A stretch of 64,000 nucleotides of DNA from JBGOTP01 sp963717075 (GTDB lineage: Bacteria > Acidobacteriota > Vicinamibacteria > Vicinamibacterales > CAVVIG01): NCBI GenBank assembly GCA_963717075.1, contig CAVQVI010000006.1, forward strand, positions 255,450-319,449. The letters are read 5' to 3'. Of the stretch, positions 57,716-64,000 are shown in pieces. The notes below the pieces were generated by a model, which was not told where the DNA came from, did not search any database, and saw nothing but the letters and a program-made list of their open reading frames with translations. Within the stretch, counting starts at the first letter, position 1. Each line of letters opens with the position of its first letter. The translations under genes were made by a program, and so were the position numbers.

Positions 57716-58715
57716 CCACCCCCACCAGCTTTGCTGCCGCTGTTGGAGCGCTTCTTCACCCAGCGCCTGATGCAGCAGCGCCAGGCGAGTCCTCACACCA
57801 TCAGTTCCTATCGCGACACCTTCCGTCAGTTCCTGAAGTTCGTCGCAGCAGCGGTTGCACAAGCCACCATCACGTCTGACCTTCGAGGAGATCGATGCCC
57901 CTTTGATCGTGGCGTTTCTGGATGACCTGGAGAAGCAGCAAGGCGTGAGCGTTCGCAGCCGGAATCTGCGGCTGACGGCCATCCATTCCTTCTTTCGGTA
58001 CGCGGCCTTCGAGGCGCCGGCCCATTCCGCACAGATCCAGCGGGTGCTCGCCATTCCCAGCAAGCGTTTCACGCGGCACCTTGGTCCAGTTTCTCACGCG
58101 TGCCGAAGTCGATGCCTTGCTGGCCGCTCCGGATCAGCGCACCTGGTCCGGCCGGCGCGATCACGCCTTTCTCCTGGTGGCCGTACAGACGGGTCTGCGC
58201 CTATCCGAGATGACCGGGCTCACACGCGAGGACCTCATCCTCGGAGCCGGCGCTCACGTGCGCGTCATCGGCAAGGGCCGCAAGGAACGCTGTACGCCCA
58301 TCGCCAAATCCACGCGTCGCCGTGTTGAAAGCCTGGCTGCGCGAGCCGCAACGCGGTGACGGTGACGTGCTGTTTCCCAGCGCCAAGGGCGAACGTCTCA
58401 GCGTCCACGGCGTGCAGTACCTGCTGAACAAGCATCGCACTGACGGCCTCCAAGGTGTGCCCGTCGTTGAAGCACAAGCGCGTCACCGTTCACCGCTTGA
58501 GACACACCATGGCCATGGACCTTCTGCAAGCGGGCGTCGATCGTTCCGTGATTGCCTTGTGGCTCGGACATGAGTCGGTGGAGACGACGCAGATCTATCT
58601 GGAGGCGACACTCGCGATGAAGGAGCAAGCGCTCGCCAAGACAACACCGCCCAATGGCAGAGCGGCCCGTTATCAACCCGGCGATCAACTCCTCGGCTTC
58701 CTCAACAGTCTGTAG
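57712..58715 (+). pseudogene. ritC: RIT recombinase C (tyrosine recombinase), several frameshifts
   Basis: In composite: LLERFFTQRLMQQRQASPHT, IVAFLDDLEKQQGVSVRSRN, VQTGLRLSEMTGLTREDLI (Arg), VHRLRHTMAMDLLQAG (HxxR) and LGHESVETTQIYLEAT (Tyr), ending LLGFLNSL. Frames change near 57730, 57865, 58075, 58315 and 58440. Ends 58715, leaving 90 non-coding bases before the right repeat. Confidence 0.78.
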
Positions 58716-58807
58716 GGTCGAGAAGACTATGTCGGGCGATACGCTCACCACGTCCGCGCTGTGACCTGAATTTCCCGATGCAGCGCGACAGCTGTCCGAT
58801 ATCGCTC

Positions 58808-58830
58808 GACATAGTCAGGAAGGGTAGATA
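58808..58830. repeat. RIT right inverted repeat
   Basis: Exact reverse complement of 55401-55423. An opposed nonamer GACTATGTC lies at 58725-58733, mirroring the left end. Confidence 0.9.
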
Positions 58831-58835
58831 GTGCC

Positions 58836-58859
58836 GACTATGTTCCCAGCGACATAGTC
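58836..58859. other. Probable recombination core site at the right junction
   Basis: GACTATGTT, six bases CCCAGC, then GACATAGTC: two opposed 9-bp arms around a six-base spacer, the usual form of a tyrosine-recombinase crossover site. The arms match the half sites in the element ends. Confidence 0.55.
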
Positions 58860-59088
58860 GCCACACGACCGCGACGCACCTGCTGCGCGCGGGCGTCGAC
58901 ATCAACACCATCCGCGCGTGGCTCGGACACGTCTCCGTCGAGACCACGAACATTTACGCCGAGATCGATCTGGCCACCAAAGCGAAAGCGCTCGCGACGT
59001 GCACCGTCCAGCCCGACGACGGAGCCCCACCGATCTGGAAGGACAACCGAGATCTCCTCGTCTTCCTTCGGAGTCTGTAGCCCTCCGG

Positions 59089-59153
59089 TTATGTGACGTC
59101 GAGACAGGAATGACCATGCAATTCACGATGAGAATCCGCGCACCGTCACATAA
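59089..59153. repeat. 10-bp inverted repeat after the split recombinase
   Basis: TTATGTGACG (59089-59098) and CGTCACATAA (59144-59153), 45 bases apart, just after the outer recombinase stop. It could be the right end of an outer element; no matching copy was seen on the left. Confidence 0.45.
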
Positions 59154-59465
59154 GTGCGGCGCCAACATAATCGAACAACTCCATCTTGGCGTCGCCAAGG
59201 CCCGGCGCACAATCGGCAGTCTCACTTTTCTCCGACGAGAAGAACGCCTCCATTACCGCATTGTCATAGCAATTGCCGCGACGGGCCGGCTCGCGTATTG
59301 GCGCTGCTCCCCTCAAAGGATGCGCGCCCTACACGCGCAGCCGCCGGTCGCGCTGCGCCTGCGCAGATTCAGGCCGACGACACCAGGCGCGATACCCGCC
59401 GCGCGAGGCGTCGAGCACGCGGCACATCTCGCTGATTCCTTGTTGTTCGTCCAACAACGGCCCTC
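59146..59465 (-). pseudogene. IS3-family transposase remnant
   Basis: The C-terminal rve motif RGNCYDNAVMEAFFSSEKSE and KMELFDYVGAA are clear on the minus strand (59146-59290); upstream, ISEMCRVLDASRGGYRAWCR is the start of OrfB. The catalytic core between them is missing, so only the ends of OrfB survive. Confidence 0.82.
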
Positions 59466-59599
59466 TCACTGCAAGTGAGCGACCAATCTCCCAATAAGCG
59501 CATCCTCCATCTTCTTTTGTTTACGCGCGTTGCCCCGACCCATTTCCTTGGCAGCTTCTCGCGCACGCTCAACAAGTTCAAGAAGCAACGATGCCCGTG

Positions 59600-61599
59600 G
59601 TAGGGTCGGGAACTGGCGCGGTAACCCGTAGGCCGCTCCTTGGCTGTGTCCGGGGTTTCCCCCTGTGTGCCCGTGTAGGAGTAGCCGTCGTCCCGTTTCC
59701 AGTTCCCGCCGCGTCGCACGCAGCATGCGGATTTGCCGCACTACGCGCTCCTGCATCGCTTCGCGACAAGGGTTATGGGGCCGTTCGGTGTGGAGCAGCT
59801 ATCGTGATTGGCCATAGGCAACACGGTACTCATCGAAGAGTCCGAGGGTCCTATACAGCCAGTCCCGACTCCACCGCTGCCACCCGAACCCGTGACGCTG
59901 GCTGGCGCGCGCCAGCTGGTGCCGAATCTTCTTCTCGACCCAGTCGCGAATGTACGAGAAACACCGGCTCGAATGACCCACCGCAAAGTACTGCACCCAA
60001 CCGCGCAGAATCGGATTGATATGCGCAATCAGCTCCGCGACCGGCCGGGACCGATGGCTTCGAAAGATTGGCTTGAGCTTCCGCAGCAACGCCGTCCGCT
60101 TCTTGCTTTGCGGTGTCCGTAGCGGCATCCATCGGCCTGCATGACTGCGAATCCGACGGAACTCGAAGCCGAGAAATCCGAAGCGCTCGCCTTGGGTGAG
60201 GTCTACTCGCCGACTCTTCTCCTCGTTCACCTTGACCTGGAGCCTGGCAAACTCCTCGCGGAGCCGTTGTTCCACCGCCGTGCGAAGCCAGTGCTGTCGC
60301 GGGTGAGCGTCTACGAGGACCACGAGGTCATCGGCGAAACGAGCGTATTCGATGCTCGTCCATCGCTCGTAGCGGGTGACCTCCTTCGCTCGCTCCAGCA
60401 TTCGGTCCACCTCGTTGAAGTACACGTTGCTGAGCAAGGGCGAAATCACCCCTCCTTGCGGAACACCCTGTCGTCCCGACGCTTTCAGCACCAACCGTAG
60501 GAGCCACAGTACCGCGTCGTCGCGAACCCGACGAGCCACTTTCCCCAGTACGATGTGATGTCGCACCGTATCGAAGTAAGACCGAAGGTCGAGGTCGACG
60601 ACATAGGTCTTGCCCTCAACGATTGCTGCTGCCACACGCCGAACCGCCGCGTGCGCTGACTTCTTCGGCCGGTAGCCGTACGACCCCGGTTGGAAGTCGG
60701 CCTCGAAAATCGGTTCCAGAATGAGTTTCAGTGCACCCTGGACCACCCGGTCGCGGATAGACGGAATCGAGAGCGGACGCACCTTGCCACCCTCTTTCGG
60801 GATGCCGACCTTTCGCGGCCGTTGGGGCCGATAGCATCGCTGCGCCAGTTCCTCTCGGAGCTGGTCGAGAAACAACTCCACGCCCTCTGCTTCGATGACC
60901 TCGAACGTCACCCCGTCGGTGCCTGGGGCGCCGTCGTTTTGCTTGGCCATCTCGTAGGCGGCCCGAAGCGTCTCTCGTTTGCAGACGTGGCCATACAACC
61001 CCCAGAATCGCCACGTGGGTTCTGCCTTCGCCTTGACGTACAGTCTTCGTCGCAGGTCCTGCAGCGTGATGGGTGTCTTGGTCATCGCACCCCTGCCTCC
61101 CCTTGAGGAAGACATCGGATGCAGCAAGGCCCCGTCGCTCCACGGGCGTTACCCCGCTTCGTCGCTACTTCGAGCCTAGCCGCCGCCGTCTCGTCTTCAA
61201 CCGATTTCCCGGCGCTGCCGGTTATACGACTGACCTGCTCCACCGCTTTCGCGATGGGACGAGGACGGTTTCTCCAGTTGCTCGGCATGTCCTTGTCACC
61301 GTGCTGCCCCTAACCACCCCGCCGGAGTGGCACGCCGCTCTCGGTCAGCCCGCGGCCTGCCATGCTGCCTTCGCCCCGGAGCAGAGGGCTCGGCCTCCGG
61401 ATTCAAATTTTATCGAGGCCACCACTGGGTTCACTGACGTTGCGGCCCGGTGACTCGCTCACCATCCCGACGATGGCTTTGTCGGTCGGCTTCATCCGAT
61501 TCGTTTCCTCCACGGATGCGACCCAAGCTACGAAGGTTCCTGACTCTTCCTCCGGTGGGACTGGCTCCCACTGAACATGCCAGCCTTAGCTGGACGCAC
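59600..61599 (-). ncRNA. Group II intron (approximate ends)
   Basis: On the minus strand the RNA begins GTGCGTCCAGC at 61599, a group II 5' end, and continues with about 500 bases of structured, non-coding sequence before the reverse transcriptase. After the gene, GAGCGCGTAGTGCGG CAAA TCCGCATGCTGC (59725-59753 region) folds as domain V. A GGGAACTGG ... CCAGTTCCC stem follows, and the 3' end is near 59610-59600. Ends were judged by eye. Confidence 0.6.
59799..61085 (-). CDS. ltrA: Group II intron reverse transcriptase/maturase
   Basis: About 428 residues. QNDGAPGTDGVTFEVIE, RPLSIPSIRDRVVQGALKLI, FQPGSYGYRPKKSAHAAV, RQGVPQGGVISPLLSNVYF and YARFADDLVVLV (FADD, catalytic) give a full reverse transcriptase; the maturase X domain is RPVAELIAHINPILRGWVQY. 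No HNH domain follows the X domain. ATG at 61085; the open frame runs 14 codons further. Confidence 0.93.
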   Translation of the reverse strand: MTKTPITLQDLRRRLYVKAKAEPTWRFWGLYGHVCKRETLRAAYEMAKQNDGAPGTDGVTFEVIEAEGVELFLDQLREELAQRCYRPQRPRKVGIPKEGGKVRPLSIPSIRDRVVQGALKLILEPIFEADFQPGSYGYRPKKSAHAAVRRVAAAIVEGKTYVVDLDLRSYFDTVRHHIVLGKVARRVRDDAVLWLLRLVLKASGRQGVPQGGVISPLLSNVYFNEVDRMLERAKEVTRYERWTSIEYARFADDLVVLVDAHPRQHWLRTAVEQRLREEFARLQVKVNEEKSRRVDLTQGERFGFLGFEFRRIRSHAGRWMPLRTPQSKKRTALLRKLKPIFRSHRSRPVAELIAHINPILRGWVQYFAVGHSSRCFSYIRDWVEKKIRHQLARASQRHGFGWQRWSRDWLYRTLGLFDEYRVAYGQSR

Positions 61600-61908
61600 T
61601 GGTCCGCAAATATTACATCCGCCCATTGATATAAGCCGGCCACGCGTGCCATCGCGTGACGGGCACGGCTGCCGAGCCTGAGCGACTACGATACGGGCCA
61701 TGTCCAGCCGTCGGCCCTCCTTCGGCTGCCGCCGGAACAGTCCCGCTGAGGCACCTGGAAGCACCCTCGAACGCTCTATACAGTTCGGGTTTTGCTTTTC
61801 CCTAGAGATCAAGAGATTCACTTGGCTTGTCAAAACTTGGCGCTGCAAATATCGCCATAGTAGTATCCTCAGGTCCGTACGTGCGGACAAAACAGGAATG
61901 GAGGTCCG
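61600..61908. other. Intron upstream flank and cyclase leader, no gene
   Basis: The first 30 bases are the exon before the intron; nothing else is recognisable. A near-palindrome TCCGTACGTGCGGA sits at 61874-61887 just before the cyclase ribosome site. Confidence 0.4.
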
Positions 61909-62917
61909 ATGAAGACGCGAATCACTTGCGTGACCCTGCTCGCTGCGATCGTCGGCGGCGTCGCTGCTATGCACGCGTCCCTCGCGCAGGGCATCGTGGC
62001 AAAGGAAACCTCCCGCACTCCGGTAAGTCGGGAAGAGTAACGATCGTTGGAAGACTGAACTGTCAAATTGGGGCCGCTGGGGCAAAGACGACACGCTCGG
62101 AGCGCTTCATCTGGTCACACCTGAAAAACGAAAACAGGCGGCGGCGCTCGTGAAAGCCGGCATAACGGTCTCGCTCTCTGCTGACGCTGACTTCAAGAAA
62201 CCAACCACACCGAACGGCGTGGCGCCGTATGAGCTCATCCCGACCTCGGTCGGACCGACGGGCGCCGGAGATCGGATGCACATCAGCTATCACGGCAACG
62301 CAGTGACGCACATGGATGCATTTGGCCACCGGTTCTTCGATGGCAAGATGTACAACGGTTTTTCGTGGGAAGAGCTGAAGAATCCCAACAGCACGAAGAT
62401 GGCGTCCATCTATGATGTCCACAGCGGTGTTCTGACGCGCGGTATTCTCATGGATATTCCGAGGCTCAAGGGTGTTCCGTACCTTGAGCCAGGCACGCGG
62501 ATTTATGTCGAAGATCTTGAAGCCTGGGAGAAGAAAGCGAGAGTCAAGGTCGGCGCGGGCGATGCGCTGCTGATTCGGACTGGACGCTGGATATTCGAAA
62601 AGAAGAACGGCGGACCCGGCAGCACCTTCGCCGGCGTTGACCCTTCAGTGCTGCCTTGGCTGAAGAAGCGGGACATCGCGTTCCTCGGCGGCGAAGACTC
62701 GCACGATGCCACGCCGCCGCTTCCGGGCTTGCCCAGCCTCGCGGTTCATGATTTCTGCCTCGTCGCGCTCGGGGTCCACACGTTAGACAACACGAATCTC
62801 GATGCGTTGGCCGAAGCGGCGGTGACCCAGAACCGCTGGGAGTTCATGCTGGTGCTCGCGCCGCTCGCGGTTCCGACGGGGACCGGCTCGCCGTTCAATC
62901 CGATTGCCGCGTTCTGA
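61909..62917 (+). CDS. Cyclase-family (kynurenine formamidase-like) metal hydrolase, one frameshift
   Basis: About 335 residues in composite. ATG at 61909 with GGAGG a few bases upstream; signal peptide TLLAAIVGGVAAMHASLAQG. Near 62028 an extra base ends that frame, and NWGRWGKDDTLGALHLVTPE continues in the next. HISYHGNAVTHMDAFGHRFF carries the metal-binding HxxxD motif of the family; SHDATPPLPGLPSLAVHDFC follows. Related enzymes hydrolyse N-formylkynurenine or similar amides; this secreted version has an unknown substrate. Confidence 0.85.
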
Positions 62918-62971
62918 GCACGCGCCAAAACCTGTCCATTCCGGTTAGAATGCACATCTCGAGAGACTGAA

Positions 62972-63432
62972 GTGGAAGGCAAGAGCAAGGCAGTCGCGCT
63001 TCTCTCCATCTCGCTCGCGTTCTCTGCTGCTGGCCAGGCACGAGACAGATCGTCTGCCAAGGACAAAAGACTACTACGGAGTCCGACTGAGCCCCGACGG
63101 CGCCATGCGAAGCACCTAGCGGGCCGCAGATTGGCCACTGCCGTTCTGACGGGTAACACGCTCATCGTAAACGGAACCTTCGAAGGATTGCTTTCCCCGG
63201 CCACGACCGCCAACATGTACCGAACATATACCGAGGTGAGGTGATGGGGTGTCTGCGGACTGTCAAGCGCATGCTCACCGTTTCCAAGGCAGAACAAGGT
63301 ATAGTGTCAGGCTCGATTGAATTGACGCCTGTGCAGGTATACGTACAGTCGTTAAGGGATCATCAACTCTATATTCAGATATCAAGCGAGAAGGCGCCCG
63401 ACGGCAGGCTGTGGGGTTGGCTTGTCAGTTAG
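62972..63432 (+). pseudogene. CHRD-domain secreted protein, frameshifted
   Basis: The N-terminal signal peptide (AVALLSISLAFSAAGQA), then in shifting frames DYYGVRLSPDGAMRST, LTGNTLIVNGTFEGLLSPAT, VSGSIELTPVQVYVQSL and YIQISSEKAPDGRLWGWL. These are a CHRD domain in order, with indels near 63065, 63110 and 63240. Exported; function of the domain in bacteria is unclear. Confidence 0.75.
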
Positions 63433-63524
63433 GCGCCTCGCAGAACGTTGTATCGGTTGATCAATTCACACGGCCGCTGACGGGCGGTGCGAACAGAACC
63501 TTTCGGGCGTCTCCGGGAGGACCG

Positions 63525-63835
63525 ATGTTGATCTCGAAGGACTGGCTGGCGCATCTTTCGCTCGCGACAACGGCGCTGGGGTTCGTCGCACTGGCTGTGC
63601 AAGAACCCGGTGCTTCCGGCGCGCCTACCGCGGCGCAAGCTGCGGCCGGCGCAGCGGCCATCAGACTAGCTGTGCGGCGTGTCATCAAGCAGATCTTCGA
63701 GGGCAGAGCACGGGCCACGCCGCGGGCCGGCACAGAGTTCCTCGCGGCATGGGGCAGCCGCTCGGCCAGCGATCTGCTGTCCTTCGTGCAGTTAACAATG
63801 CCGCCGGGAAACCCGGGCACGTTGAGCGCGGACAT
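63525..63835 (+). pseudogene. c-type cytochrome, frameshifted and truncated
   Basis: ATG at 63525 after GGAGG; signal region LATTALGFVALAVQEPG. One frame over, at about 63670-63705, SCAACHQADLRG holds the CxxCH heme motif; the main frame then continues GTEFLAAWGSRSASDLLSFV with TMPPGNPGTLSAD, a cytochrome c C-terminus (Met ligand in TMPPG). After LSAD the normal ending is missing and another gene fragment begins. Confidence 0.7.
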
Positions 63836-64000
63836 GCGCAAACACTGCTCGTCCACAACGGCATCATCTATCTCAATAATCCTGGCAATATCATCCAGGC
63901 GCTCGACCGCAGGAGGGGCGATGTGATCTGCGGAATATTCGTACGGCAAACGTCTTCACAATGCCCCGGTTCCTCCCGCGGAGCAAGGGTGAGGTCGTTC
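63836..64000 (+). pseudogene. PQQ-dependent dehydrogenase fragment, runs to the window edge
   Basis: The frame from about 63836 reads AQTLLVHNGIIYLNNPGNII, QALDRRRGDV and, after a shift near 63930, WEYSYGKRLHNAPVPPAEQG: a quinoprotein alcohol dehydrogenase propeller blade (NGIIY, ALD..GD..WEY). It is fused directly to the cytochrome remnant, so the N-terminus of the dehydrogenase is lost. Confidence 0.55.

Larger units (their letters stand above)
55401..58860 (+). mobile_element. Recombinase-in-trio (RIT) element inserted in a recombinase gene
   Basis: The element begins with TATCTACCCTTCCTGACTATGTC-type 23-bp ends: left 55401-55423, right 58808-58830, perfect inverted copies. Between them lie three overlapping tyrosine recombinase genes on one strand, the definition of RIT elements. 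On the right, another 30 bases (to 58860) precede the point where the interrupted gene resumes. CAC occurs on both flanks (55398-55400 and 58862-58864). Confidence 0.82.
54708..59080 (+). pseudogene. Tyrosine recombinase gene split by a nested element
   Basis: GTG at 54708 lies six bases after AGGAGG. The N-terminal core-binding domain (LEELQRRNFSPTTIRSYLYA) and catalytic domain (ILYATGMRSAELLQLQ with its Arg) read to 55400 and end SPHLIRH, in the middle of the HxxR box. Coding resumes at 58862 with TTATHLLRAGVDINTIRAWL, GHVSVETTNIYAEID (the Tyr nucleophile) and stops at 59080. Joined, it is about 303 residues, the right size. The N-half resembles recombinases linked with IS91; the C-half could come from another recombinase, so a chimera is not excluded. 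Confidence 0.75.

Noticed and set aside
61528..62094. A minus-strand frame of 188 residues over the cyclase leader
   Set aside because: No motif, and it is antisense to a clear signal peptide and crosses the intron end.

Overview
The window is high-GC bacterial chromosome, most likely from an acidobacterium of the Vicinamibacteria type. That is an inference, based on several large serine/threonine kinases joined to PD40 (WD40-like) propellers, the matching ECF sigma factor, CHRD and quinoprotein remnants, and an EHN-type epoxide hydrolase pair. No rRNA, tRNA or CRISPR array was recognised.

Region 1 (1-14.3 kb) is a surface polysaccharide locus. It holds two large surface or membrane proteins, a SAM methyltransferase, two sugar epimerases, two family-2 glycosyltransferases, an APS kinase, a polysaccharide pyruvyl transferase joined to a phytanoyl-CoA dioxygenase-like domain, GDP-mannose 4,6-dehydratase, an RmlD-like reductase, a DegT/StrS aminotransferase and an LhgO-like oxidoreductase. 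Region 2 (14.4-20.4 kb, minus strand) is housekeeping: smpB, pdxA, a RicT-type PSP1 protein, holB and a class A penicillin-binding protein. Two families of intergenic palindromic repeats lie here, and a third palindromic element lies in frame inside holB.

Region 3 (20.9-32.2 kb, plus strand) is a small outer-membrane protein, an IS110 remnant, and then a tightly packed alpha-glucan/trehalose block: ABC sugar importer (binding protein, two permeases, ATPase), trehalose synthase, an unusual glycosyltransferase, an MscS-like membrane protein and 4-alpha-glucanotransferase. ATGA-type overlaps suggest co-transcription and a role in disaccharide uptake and compatible-solute balance. Region 4 (32.2-42.1 kb, minus strand) carries three tandem near-identical copies of a PD40 receptor kinase behind one complete ECF sigma gene, plus a chimeric scar made of a second sigma tail and the start of a Tat-exported protein.

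Region 5 (42.3-53 kb) is mixed accessory sequence: HExxH protein, thioredoxin-reductase-like flavoprotein, MazEF-type toxin-antitoxin pair, a DUF6883/DUF4926 pair, a luciferase-like oxidoreductase, two tandem epoxide hydrolases and a ComEC-like metallo-beta-lactamase-fold protein. Region 6 (53-64 kb) is a mobile-element and gene-debris island. A tyrosine recombinase gene is split by a 3.46-kb element that has 23-bp inverted repeats and three overlapping tyrosine recombinase genes (a recombinase-in-trio, RIT, element). It is followed by an IS3 remnant, a group II intron with its reverse transcriptase, and frameshifted cyclase, CHRD, cytochrome c and PQQ-dehydrogenase genes.

Many genes are broken by single-base indels, mostly one extra base, often several in one gene. 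Consensus errors in a long-read or metagenomic assembly are a likely cause for the well-conserved ones, while fragments in the last 11 kb look like real decay. Frameshifted genes are therefore described from the composite reading.
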